Assembly: GCA_035545855.1 (NCBI GenBank)
Contig: DASZXK010000069.1
Location: forward strand, 1 to 64,000
DNA length: 64,000 bases
Source: DASZVB01 sp035545855
Lineage (GTDB): Bacteria > Myxococcota_A > Polyangia > Polyangiales > Polyangiaceae
Direction of reading: 5' to 3'
The position numbers were made by a program, and so were the translations under genes. Below are positions 17,692 through 25,548 of the stretch, piece by piece. Below the pieces are notes generated by a model, which was not told the DNA's origin, made no database searches, and was given only the letters and a program-made list of their open reading frames with translations. Position 1 is the stretch's first letter, and the number at the start of each line of letters is the position of its first letter.

Positions 17692-19896
17692 ATGGCATCT
17701 CCCGATCTCAACGGCGAGCAGCGACGCGCCGTCATGACCCACAAGGGGCCGCTTCTCGTGCTCGCGGGCGCCGGCTCCGGAAAGACACGCGTCATCACGT
17801 ACCGGATCGCGGAGCTGATCCGGCGCGGCACGAAGCCGGATCGCATCCTCGCGGTGACGTTCACCAACAAGGCGGCGCGCGAGATGCGCGAGCGCGCGAT
17901 GGGGCTCCTCGGAAAACGGCGCAAGGGCGTGAAAGGACCGGAGATTTCCACCTTCCATTCGCTCTGCGTCCGGATCCTCCGGAGGAACATCGAGCGCCTC
18001 GGTTACCCCGCTCAGTTCTCCATCTACGACGAGAACGAGCAGGAGAGCATCGCTCGATCGACGCTCCGCGACCTCCGGGTGGGACAGGAGAAGCTCCGTC
18101 CGGGCGACCTGCTTTCGATCATCGGCGGGTGGAAGTCGCGGGGCGTACGCCCCTCTCAGGCGGAGGGCGTCGCCCGGAACGATCGGGAGTCCCTCGCCGC
18201 GATGGCGTTCGAGCGGTACCAGGGCGCCCTCCGGGCGGCCGGGGCGGTGGACTTCGACGACCTCCTTCTGTGCACGGAGGAGCTCTTCGATCGTTTCGAA
18301 GACGTCCGGACCGCCGAGGCGCGCCGGTTCGACCACATCCTCATCGACGAGTACCAGGACACCAACGACCTCCAGTACCGGATCGTGGTCGCGCTCGCGA
18401 AGGACCACCGGAACCTGTGCGTCGTCGGCGACGACGACCAGTCCATCTACGGGTGGCGTGGTGCGGAGATTGCCCACATCCTCGGCTTCGCCAAGGACTG
18501 GCCCGGCGCGACCGTCGTCCGGCTGGAGGACAACTACCGCTGCCGCGAGTCGATCCTGGGCCTCGCGAACACGCTCATCGCTCACAACAAGAACCGGCAC
18601 GACAAGGTGCTCCGTGCGGCGCGCGGAGGGGGAGACCCGCCCCGGTTCCTCCGCTTCGAGAGCGAGCTCACCGAGGCGACGGAGATCGTTCGAGAGATCC
18701 GCGCCCGGACGTCGCCCGAGAAGCCCGACCGCGTCTCGTTCCGGGACATCGCCATCCTGTTCCGGACCAACGAGCAACCGAGGGCCTTCGAGGTCGAGCT
18801 CCGCCGGGAACGCATCCCTTACCTCCTCGTCGGCGGACAGTCGTTCTACGACCGCAAAGAGATCCGAGACGTGCTCGCGTACCTGAAGGTGCTGGCGAAT
18901 CCGACGGACGAGGTGTCCCTCCTCCGGATCATCAACACGCCGCGCCGTGGCATCAGCGACGGCGTCGTCGAGACCGTGCTGAAGCGGGCCGTCGAGGCCG
19001 GGAAGTCGCTCTGGGAGGTCCTCCCCGAGGCGGTGAACGACGGCGACGTGCCGCACTACGCGGGCGAGCGGATCTCGGCCTTCAAGGCGATGGTGGACCG
19101 CTTCCGGCTCGCGTTTCAGGCCCCCGGAGCGAACTGGGCCGAGGTGTTCCAGGGGATGCTCCGGGAGATGGACTACAAGAGCGAGCTCGACCGCGCCTAC
19201 AAGAACCCGGGGGATTCGGAGGCGCGCTGGGAGTCCGTCGGCGAGCTCGTGAACACGCTCGCGACGTACCAGGATCGGGCGGACGCTCCCTCGCTCCGCG
19301 AGTACCTGGACGAAACGACGCTCTCCCGGGACGACCTGAAGAAGGAAGACGAACGTCCGTCCGCCGTGACGCTCATGACGTTGCACAGCGCGAAGGGGCT
19401 CGAGTTCCCCTACGTCTACATGGTCGGCATGGAGGAAGGCCTTCTCCCGCACCGTCGCGCCGTGGAAGATCTCGGCGGAGCCGGAATCGACGAAGAGCGT
19501 CGCCTCTGTTACGTGGGCGTCACCCGCGCGAAGGACCAGCTCACGCTCTCGTTCGCGCGAGCGCGCATGAAATGGGGCAAGGAGCGCCCGGGGATCCCCA
19601 GTCGGTTCCTGATGGAGATGCGCGGCGAGACGGAGAAAGCCGCGCGTGCGGCCGAGGCGGCTCAGAAGCTCTTCGCGTCGGAGGGCTTCGGACAGCGCCC
19701 GCCCCCCGCTGCCGCGGACGGAAAGAAGACGCCGAAGAAAGGCGCCGCCGCGAAATCCGCCGCGAGCGCGAAGGCGACCGGCGGAGCGCCGCGAAAGAAG
19801 ACCGCGACCCCTGCGGGCGACGTGAAGACTCCGAAGGCGGAATCCGGGACGGCGCGCGGTCGCGCACGCCGTCCGGTCGCGCGCGACGCGAAATGA
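17692..19896 (+). CDS. UvrD/PcrA/Rep superfamily 1 DNA helicase
   Basis: A 734-residue 3'-5' helicase for repair and replication-fork processing. Motif I is GAGSGKT (26-32), motif Ia TFTNKAAREM, motif II DEYQDTND (near 219), motif III GDDDQSIYGWRGA, motif IV DNYRC, motif V TLHSAKGLEF and motif VI VGVTRAK. The last 80 residues are a Lys/Ala/Pro-rich basic tail (KKTPKKGAAAKSAASAK), longer than in PcrA and probably a nucleic-acid or partner contact. Its 3' end is 7 bases from the convergent CcmH-like gene, so no separate terminator fits there. Confidence 0.93.
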   Translation: MASPDLNGEQRRAVMTHKGPLLVLAGAGSGKTRVITYRIAELIRRGTKPDRILAVTFTNKAAREMRERAMGLLGKRRKGVKGPEISTFHSLCVRILRRNIERLGYPAQFSIYDENEQESIARSTLRDLRVGQEKLRPGDLLSIIGGWKSRGVRPSQAEGVARNDRESLAAMAFERYQGALRAAGAVDFDDLLLCTEELFDRFEDVRTAEARRFDHILIDEYQDTNDLQYRIVVALAKDHRNLCVVGDDDQSIYGWRGAEIAHILGFAKDWPGATVVRLEDNYRCRESILGLANTLIAHNKNRHDKVLRAARGGGDPPRFLRFESELTEATEIVREIRARTSPEKPDRVSFRDIAILFRTNEQPRAFEVELRRERIPYLLVGGQSFYDRKEIRDVLAYLKVLANPTDEVSLLRIINTPRRGISDGVVETVLKRAVEAGKSLWEVLPEAVNDGDVPHYAGERISAFKAMVDRFRLAFQAPGANWAEVFQGMLREMDYKSELDRAYKNPGDSEARWESVGELVNTLATYQDRADAPSLREYLDETTLSRDDLKKEDERPSAVTLMTLHSAKGLEFPYVYMVGMEEGLLPHRRAVEDLGGAGIDEERRLCYVGVTRAKDQLTLSFARARMKWGKERPGIPSRFLMEMRGETEKAARAAEAAQKLFASEGFGQRPPPAAADGKKTPKKGAAAKSAASAKATGGAPRKKTATPAGDVKTPKAESGTARGRARRPVARDAK

Positions 19897-19903
19897 ACGC
19901 CGC

Positions 19904-20446
19904 TCAGTCCTCGTCTTCGAGGGCCTGATCGATCCGGGCGTCCCACTCGTCGGGGGCAGCCGGCGACGTCGCGGGAGAGCCCGCGGGCACCCCGGCGCTC
20001 TTCCGCCACTTCGCGACTCGGCTCGCGGCGAAGAGGCCGGCGAGCCCGAGCCCGGCGACGAGGACAGGCCCCATCGAGGTGAGCGGACTGTCGGGCGGCA
20101 CGGCGAGGATCTTCGTCGTGTAGCGGTTCACGAGATCCGCCTCGATGGCGTCGGGAGTCTCCCCGGCGCGAAGGCGGGTGCGGATCTCGCGGCGGAGCTC
20201 GTTTGCGATCGGCGACCCGTGGATGTCCAGCGTCTGGCGGCTCGTATCCCAGCAGCACGGAGCGAGCAGACGCCCTTCGAGCCGCGCCGCGCCGGGCACG
20301 TACTCCTTGAACGACTCGTCCGGCGGAACGTCCACGTGCGCCGGTTGGGCGGCCCGGGCCGCGGTCGCCGCGACGAGCAGCGCCGCGGGAAGGAGCAGAC
20401 GAAACAGGATGCTCGGGCGCCGCGGCATGTCCGCAGCATGACACAC
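19904..20446 (-). CDS. CcmH-like cytochrome c maturation protein with atypical Cys motif
   Basis: A 180-residue protein with a signal peptide (ILFRLLLPAALLVAATAARA), the CcmH core (SPIANELRREIRTRLRAGE, VNRYTTKILAVPP) and a C-terminal membrane helix (MGPVLVAGLGLAGLFAAS). CcmH normally reduces apocytochrome haem Cys through an LRCxxCQ motif. Here the corresponding place reads LLAPCCWDTSRQT, with two adjacent Cys. Ligand or redox behaviour may therefore differ. No other ccm genes are nearby. ATG 20446 is the longest start; ATG 20428 is also possible. Confidence 0.7.
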   Translation of the reverse strand: MCHAADMPRRPSILFRLLLPAALLVAATAARAAQPAHVDVPPDESFKEYVPGAARLEGRLLAPCCWDTSRQTLDIHGSPIANELRREIRTRLRAGETPDAIEADLVNRYTTKILAVPPDSPLTSMGPVLVAGLGLAGLFAASRVAKWRKSAGVPAGSPATSPAAPDEWDARIDQALEDED

Positions 20447-20493
20447 ATTCGGGGGAGGCTCGGCGCCCCCGGGCGGCCGAGCGCGGTTCGCGG

Positions 20494-20865
20494 GACGAAC
20501 GGCTGGACCAATCGCGGGGGCGACTCGCCGCCCTGCGGGCGAGCTCGACGCGACGACGGGGAGCGGCGTGGGGTTTTGTTATGGGGGACCTTGTCCCCCG
20601 AGGCTTCCCTGCGGTCCTCGGGCTTCGCCCTGCGGTCCTCGGGAACCTCTCCCCCTGCCGCGCCCGATGGGGCGCGCGCTCGCCGTGCTCGCGGGTAGCC
20701 GTGAAACGGCGGGACCAATCGCGGGGCGAATAGTTTGTATACAAACTGTCGGGGGAGGAGAGACCCCCCACTGCGCCGTTCGCCCGGGGCCGGTGGGCCT
20801 CTGCTTCGCGCTTCGCGTGCGGGACCTGGTGCCCCGAGGCTCCTGTGGGGTCTCGGGCGAGCAGC
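20494..20865. repeat. Dispersed intergenic repeat, copy B with flanking partial copies
   Basis: The main copy lies at about 20569-20725 (GGGGTTTTGTTATGGGGGAC to GGACCAATCG). A truncated end is at about 20499-20514 (GGCTGGACCAATCG), and another partial copy at about 20815-20860 (GGGACCTGGT, CCCCGAGGCTCCTG). They fill the 425-bp gap between the CcmH-like gene and efp. No gene is visible in this gap. Confidence 0.6.
20732..20747. promoter_or_regulatory. Perfect 16-bp palindrome, possible GntR-type operator
   Basis: AGTTTGTATACAAACT is fully self-complementary and AT-rich within a GC-rich repeat block. Its core TTGTATACAA fits the general pattern of FadR/GntR-family sites. It lies 125 bp past the efp stop and 285 bp before the CcmH-like start. 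No GntR gene is nearby, so the partner is unknown. Confidence 0.45.
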
Positions 20866-20871
20866 CAGGGG

Positions 20872-21438
20872 TCAGCTCGGGGCTTTGACGCGCTCCAGGT
20901 ACTTGCCTTCGCGGGTGTCGACTCGGATCCAGTCGCCTTCGTTGATGAAGAGGGGGACGCCGACCTCGGCTCCGGTCGAAATGGTGGCGGGCTTCAGGAC
21001 GTTCGTCGCCGTGTCCCCGCGGGCGCCGGGCTCCGTCGCGGTGACCTGGACGGTGATGTGCGCCGGCAGAGTCACGCTGACCGGGTTCCCCTGGTAGATG
21101 ACGATCTGGCAGTCGATGCCGTCGATGAGGAACTGTGCCGCTTCACCGACGCGCTCCTTCGGGACGGACACCTGCTCCCCGGACTGCTGGTTCATGAACA
21201 CGTACATGTCCGCTTCCGGATAGATGTACTGGAGCGTTCGCTCTTCGACGTCCGCGGCGACGATCTTCTCGCCGGATCGCAGGTTCTTCTCCAGGATGTT
21301 CCCCGTCAGCATGTTCTTCATGCGCGTCCGGGTGAACGCCTGCCCCTTGCCGGGCTTCACGAACTGAAATTCGACGACGACATAGGGCTGTCCGTCGTAC
21401 ATGAACTTCAGGCCCTTCTTGATGTCACTGGTATCCAT
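20872..21438 (-). CDS. efp: Translation elongation factor P
   Basis: A 188-residue EF-P that relieves ribosome stalling at polyproline. The N-terminal KOW-like domain carries the loop FVKPGKGQAF with tip Lys K31, the residue modified in EpmA or other systems. The two OB domains follow, ending DWIRVDTREGKYLERV. A GGGGAGGG ribosome site precedes ATG 21438. The many Pro-rich proteins in this window are plausible clients. Nothing in the window identifies which K31-modification system is used. Confidence 0.96.
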   Translation of the reverse strand: MDTSDIKKGLKFMYDGQPYVVVEFQFVKPGKGQAFTRTRMKNMLTGNILEKNLRSGEKIVAADVEERTLQYIYPEADMYVFMNQQSGEQVSVPKERVGEAAQFLIDGIDCQIVIYQGNPVSVTLPAHITVQVTATEPGARGDTATNVLKPATISTGAEVGVPLFINEGDWIRVDTREGKYLERVKAPS

Positions 21439-21561
21439 TGGGGGTGCCCTCCCCTACTAGGGGATCGGTCGGCATTCAAGAGCGGGTTTCGGCCCGAGCT
21501 CACCTCGGGCCTTGCCCGACCGGAAAGGCCTGGGCGACTCTCGCGGACGGGCCCGGAAAAA

Positions 21562-22422
21562 ATGGATGAGTTTGGGAACGAGCTCGAGGAGATCAAGCGC
21601 GAGATCGTGGAGAGCCGCTCTCTCACGATCAAGACGAACAACCTCGTCAACGCGCTCGCCGCGGACGTGAAGAGCATCGCCAAGCGGTTCCAGGGGTACG
21701 AGCGGAGGCTCACCTGGAACAGCGCGACGGCGTACGCCGTGTTCGTCGCGATCGTGCTCTTCGCGGGCAAGGTCATCGTGGACGCGCGCGTGGAGGCGAT
21801 CCGCGCGCAGACGAAGGACACGCGGGACCTCGCCGACAAGCTCGAGAAGGACCTCAAGATCTTCCAGTCGCGGGAAGAGGCGCGCACGCGCGGAGAACGG
21901 AGGGCGGCGGAGTACTACGGGCTCATCGCCGCCGGGAAGCGCCGCGAGATCATCGACCAGTACGACGAGGTATCCCACCTCGAGCTCAGCAAGACGGAGC
22001 GCTCCGTGTTCGACGCGGCCCTCGAGCGCGCGAAGAACGAGCTCTCGCTCATCGCCTATCAGACTGGACTCGACCACGTGCGAACCCAGCGGTGGCACGA
22101 GGCCGAGCAATCCTTCCGCGACGCGCTCAACTACAAGGCGGACGCCGCCCACTCACCCGAGGCCCGCTACCAGCTCTCGGTGACGCTCCGCGCGCTCGGC
22201 CGCCAGCGGGAAGCGATCCCGATGCTCATCGAGCTCTCGGAGGCTTCGCCGGACAAGGAGGTCGTGGACGACGCGACGTTCCTGCTCGCGCTCTGCCAGC
22301 TCGACATCGAGGCGTGGAACGACGCCAAGACGACGCTGCGCACGTTCATCCGCCGCTTCCCGACGAGCGCGCACCTGAACGACGTGCGAGCGAAGCTCGC
22401 AGACGTCCAGCTCTACCACTGA
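21562..22422 (+). CDS. Membrane-anchored coiled-coil/TPR protein
   Basis: A 286-residue protein starting at ATG 21562 after GGAAAAA. Residues 1-50 are charged and helical, about 52-68 form one membrane helix (ATAYAVFVAIVLFAGKVIV), 70-105 look like coiled coil, and the C-terminal 150 residues are TPR-like (RTQRWHEAEQSFRDALN, ALGRQREAIPMLIELSE, AWNDAKTTLRTFIRRFP). The C-terminal part resembles YbgF/CpoB-type TPR modules, but no clear orthology can be claimed. It diverges from efp and ends before a strong terminator. Confidence 0.75.
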   Translation: MDEFGNELEEIKREIVESRSLTIKTNNLVNALAADVKSIAKRFQGYERRLTWNSATAYAVFVAIVLFAGKVIVDARVEAIRAQTKDTRDLADKLEKDLKIFQSREEARTRGERRAAEYYGLIAAGKRREIIDQYDEVSHLELSKTERSVFDAALERAKNELSLIAYQTGLDHVRTQRWHEAEQSFRDALNYKADAAHSPEARYQLSVTLRALGRQREAIPMLIELSEASPDKEVVDDATFLLALCQLDIEAWNDAKTTLRTFIRRFPTSAHLNDVRAKLADVQLYH

Positions 22423-22450
22423 CGAGGTCCGCGATCGCTCCAGCGACCGG

Positions 22451-22488
22451 CGTCGTGGGGGGAGGCCGAGAACGGGTCCCCCACGACG
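22451..22488. terminator. Bidirectional terminator
   Basis: CGTCGTGGGGG (22451-22461) and CCCCCACGACG (22478-22488) form a perfect 11-bp stem with a 16-nt loop between convergent genes ending at 22422 and 22494. No long T-run is present. Confidence 0.7.
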
Positions 22489-22493
22489 AACGA

Positions 22494-23801
22494 TCAGTTC
22501 GGCACGATCGCCACCAGCGGGGCGTTCCAGAAGTGGCGCTTCGTGAACGTGGGGTAGGGACCGATGAGAACGAGCGTGTATGCCTTTCCGTTCTCGATCT
22601 CCTGGAGGTTCGCGGCGGAGAGCGTGGGGGCCCAGGGCTGGTCGTAGGCGGCGTCGTCGGAGCCGCCGGCGTGGACGCGGATCTTCGCGGTGGAGCTCGA
22701 CGCTCCGAGATCGGCGACGCTCCACTTCGTGACGAGGTGGGCGGGACGGAGCGCGCCCGTCACGACGTCCGAGACGAAGGGCAACGGGTCGCCGCCGATG
22801 GGTGGGGCGAAGCGAACGTCGCAGTGCGTGAACGTCGGCGTCGCGTCGAGGAACGCGAGCCCGACGTGATCGGAGGGAACCGTGCGCGACAGCGCGACGA
22901 TGATCGGTGCGAGCGTCGGCGTCGTCTTCGAGAAGGCATCTCCGCAGACGGAGCGCTCGGACGGGTCGCCGATGCCGGGACCTCCCATGCAGCCGCTCGC
23001 GACGAGGAGATAGCTCCGCTCGAGGGCGAGCTCGCCGCCCGGGATGACGGGGAGGGCGGCGACGCGCAAGCCCGGGATCGGCTCCGACGCATCGGTCGGC
23101 ACCGACGCCTCGAGCGGCGCGTCCAGGGTCGCATCCCGGCTCGCTCCGTCCTCGGGCGCCCGGGTCGTCGCGTCGCGCGCGTCGCTCGTCGCGTCGCTTC
23201 CGTCTGCGGACGACGCGTCACGGGGGACTCCGCTTTCGCCGGTGCCGCTCTCGAGGACCGGCGGAGGCGGAGGCGGGCGGAGCGGCGGAATGCGGGAGAG
23301 CTGGACGATCGTCGTGCACGCGAGGCCGTCCACGGCTCCGGCGTCGTGGGCCGCGACGACGTACGGACGGATCGCGTCCCTGGAAGGATCGAGGCCCGGC
23401 GGAGAGACGGCGGCCGACGCTCCCCAGTCGAGCCCGCCACGAGGGAGCGGCTTCCCCGGCGAGGGGAGCTCGGAGCCGGAGTCCACCCGAGCGAAGCAGA
23501 ACGCGACCCACGGGGAGTCGGTCACGCCGTGGAGCACCGTGAGCGTCCGAGGTCCGTCGGGGACGAACGGGGCGCCGCCGGCGGACGCGTCGGGAGCCGA
23601 GTCCTGGCCGGCGGCTCCGCCCGACTCGTCGACCCACGCCCCTCCCGAACCCCCGCGGCCCATGGCGCCGCCCGCGCCGCGCGCCGCCAGGATGTCGTGA
23701 TCCTGGATGCAGGAGACGGTCCCACACGCGGCGGCAGAAATGACCACCAACGTGGTCAGATACGGCGAGCGACGGCCTGGGGAAGATGAGCGCGAGCGCA
23801 C
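22494..23801 (-). CDS. Secreted or lipoprotein-like protein of unknown function
   Basis: A 435-residue protein. GTG 23801 gives an Arg-rich n-region followed by YLTTLVVISAAACGTVSC, a plausible lipoprotein signal. A Gly/Ala/Ser-rich linker follows (residues 35-75), then a domain with LTVLHGVTDSPWVAFCFAR. A second Asp/Ala/Ser-rich low-complexity stretch comes next, and then a C-terminal domain with SYLLVASGCMGG and ENGKAYTLVLIG. The LHG and pseudo-repeat layout resembles DUF4397-type surface proteins, with low certainty. It ends 5 bases after the terminator. Confidence 0.65.
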   Translation of the reverse strand: MRSRSSSPGRRSPYLTTLVVISAAACGTVSCIQDHDILAARGAGGAMGRGGSGGAWVDESGGAAGQDSAPDASAGGAPFVPDGPRTLTVLHGVTDSPWVAFCFARVDSGSELPSPGKPLPRGGLDWGASAAVSPPGLDPSRDAIRPYVVAAHDAGAVDGLACTTIVQLSRIPPLRPPPPPPVLESGTGESGVPRDASSADGSDATSDARDATTRAPEDGASRDATLDAPLEASVPTDASEPIPGLRVAALPVIPGGELALERSYLLVASGCMGGPGIGDPSERSVCGDAFSKTTPTLAPIIVALSRTVPSDHVGLAFLDATPTFTHCDVRFAPPIGGDPLPFVSDVVTGALRPAHLVTKWSVADLGASSSTAKIRVHAGGSDDAAYDQPWAPTLSAANLQEIENGKAYTLVLIGPYPTFTKRHFWNAPLVAIVPN

Positions 23802-23847
23802 GTGCGACGTGGATGTTGCACCATCTCGAGGCCGAGCGCCCGTCCCG

Positions 23848-24750
23848 TCACGGGCGGAGCGTGATCCGCGCCACCACCCGCGCGGAGCCGAACTCCGCGA
23901 ACGTCGCGCGCTCGGCGGGACCCGCGCCGTCCTCGACCACGGCGGCGACCACGCCCACGGCACCGTCCGTCTCGTAAGCGCGGAGCGCGATCCGGACCGT
24001 GTCGCCCGCGAACGACGGCTTCCGATAGCCGATCTGGGCGCTCCGCGCGGCGATCTTGCCGCTCCGACCGAGGTCGATGAACCGCGCGACCGCCGCCTGC
24101 TCGAAGGCGCGGAGGTACATGAGAAAGTTCACGTGCTGGTTCAGATCCGTGTGCGAGAGCCCGAAGACGACCCGGGCCGGGTCGAGGCGGGGCGCGGCGT
24201 CGAGCGGGCGCGCGCCCTCGGGTAGCTCGAGCAGACCGGTGGGCGGCTGCCAGAGAGCGCGATGCTCCGGAACGCCGCGTTCCCCGAACGCGGCGAGACG
24301 ACGGACGAGGTGCTTGCCAGGAGGCGCGCCGAGGTGCGTCAGCACCCGCTGTCCGTAAGCGCGCCCGGCCACTTGCTCCACGCCGTCCTTGCCGACCGCG
24401 ATCGCCGTCAGCCACGTGGAGAAGAGGAGACGGTCCACGGAGCCGTCCGCCGAAAGGACGTGCTCGAACCGGTGCCGGACCCTCGTCTTCGCCCGCGCGC
24501 GGGGAGAGAGGACCGCGTCCGTGGCTTCGAGCGCGACGCGGGACAGGACCGTCGTCACGCCCGCGTCGAAGTCCCGGAGGATCTTCCCGACGGAGGGAAT
24601 GGAGTAGAGGGCGCGCCCGGTGGGTCGCCAGGCGCACTCGAGGCGAAGCCGTCCGTCCTGGATCAGATCGTCGTAGCGGAGGACGCCCTCGTCCTCGGCG
24701 ACCTCCGCATCCGCGGGTTCTTCGGGGAAATCCGCGCCGAGAGCGTTCAT
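23848..24750 (-). CDS. Double-hotdog thioesterase-like protein
   Basis: A 300-residue protein with two hotdog-like halves. The second contains SHTDLNQHVNFLMYLRAFEQ, the Asp-x-x-x-His-x-Asn pattern of acyl-ACP/acyl-CoA thioesterases. The first half (SIPSVGKILRDFDAGVTTVLS) is more divergent. Substrate unknown; a lipid or polyketide acyl chain is plausible. Its ATG overlaps the thiD stop (ATGA), so it is the third gene of the MATE-thiD-thioesterase operon. Confidence 0.72.
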   Translation of the reverse strand: MNALGADFPEEPADAEVAEDEGVLRYDDLIQDGRLRLECAWRPTGRALYSIPSVGKILRDFDAGVTTVLSRVALEATDAVLSPRARAKTRVRHRFEHVLSADGSVDRLLFSTWLTAIAVGKDGVEQVAGRAYGQRVLTHLGAPPGKHLVRRLAAFGERGVPEHRALWQPPTGLLELPEGARPLDAAPRLDPARVVFGLSHTDLNQHVNFLMYLRAFEQAAVARFIDLGRSGKIAARSAQIGYRKPSFAGDTVRIALRAYETDGAVGVVAAVVEDGAGPAERATFAEFGSARVVARITLRP

Positions 24751-25547
24751 TCGATCCCGTGCACGTGGTTCAGGAGCGCGGCTCCGGTCCCGTACGGTGG
24801 CGCGGTCCGGATGGCCTCGACGACGTAGTCGCGCGCCTCCTGGACCGCGCCCTCGAGCGTCATCCCCTCGGCGAGCCCGATCGCGATGGCGGATGCGAGG
24901 GTGCACCCCGTGCCATGAGCGGGACGCCCCCGGAGCCGAGGACTCTCGAATCGCCGCTCGAGGCCGTCCGCCGTCCGGAGGAGGTCGACGACGACGTCCC
25001 CTTCGACGTGCCCGCCCTTCACGAGCACCGCTTCCGGGCCCATGAGGAGGAGCCGGTCCGCGGCGTGCTGCATGTCCGCGAAGGTGCGGACCTCGATGCC
25101 GGAGAGCGCGGCGGCCTCCGGCGCGTTCGGCGTGAGGAGCGTCGCCATGGGGAGGAGTTGCTTCACGAAGCGCGACCGGCCTTCCGCGTCGAGGAGCGGC
25201 GTTCCGAAACCCGACGCGAGCACGGGATCCACGACGAGCGGCGGGGGACGCCCGAGCGAACGGAGCCTCCGGACCACGACGTCCACGACGGCGCGCGTCC
25301 CGAGCATCCCGATCTTCACGGCGTCCGCGCCGATGTCTTCGAGAGCGAGCGAGAGCTGGAGCTCGACGAACTCCGGCGGCGTCGGGATGACGCCGAAGAC
25401 GCCGTGCGTGTTCTGCGCCGTGAGCGCCGTCACGACGGTCGACGCGAAGCCGCCGAGCGCCGTGATCGTCTTCACGTCCGCCTGGAGCCCCGCCCCGCCG
25501 CTCGAATCGGAGCCGGCGATGACCAGCACGCGCCCTCTCGGTTCCAT
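24747..25547 (-). CDS. thiD: Hydroxymethylpyrimidine/phosphomethylpyrimidine kinase
   Basis: A 266-residue ribokinase-fold kinase that phosphorylates HMP and HMP-P in thiamine synthesis and salvage. Diagnostic pieces are AGSDSSGGAGLQADVKT, QNTHGV, KIGMLG, VDPVLASG, LTPNAPEA, LVKGGH and the anion-hole Asp-less GTGCTLASAIA. It is one base downstream of the MATE gene and overlaps the thioesterase. A HMP or thiamine link to the efflux pump is possible but unproven. No TPP riboswitch was recognised upstream of the operon. Confidence 0.95.
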   Translation of the reverse strand: MEPRGRVLVIAGSDSSGGAGLQADVKTITALGGFASTVVTALTAQNTHGVFGVIPTPPEFVELQLSLALEDIGADAVKIGMLGTRAVVDVVVRRLRSLGRPPPLVVDPVLASGFGTPLLDAEGRSRFVKQLLPMATLLTPNAPEAAALSGIEVRTFADMQHAADRLLLMGPEAVLVKGGHVEGDVVVDLLRTADGLERRFESPRLRGRPAHGTGCTLASAIAIGLAEGMTLEGAVQEARDYVVEAIRTAPPYGTGAALLNHVHGIE

Positions 25548-25548
25548 C

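Noticed and set aside
17492..17698. 68-residue minus-strand frame before the helicase gene (MPCGRHLIVRAAPAVNAIV).
   Set aside because: Overlaps the helicase start, has no ribosome site and turns Arg-rich; could be a remnant but cannot be supported.
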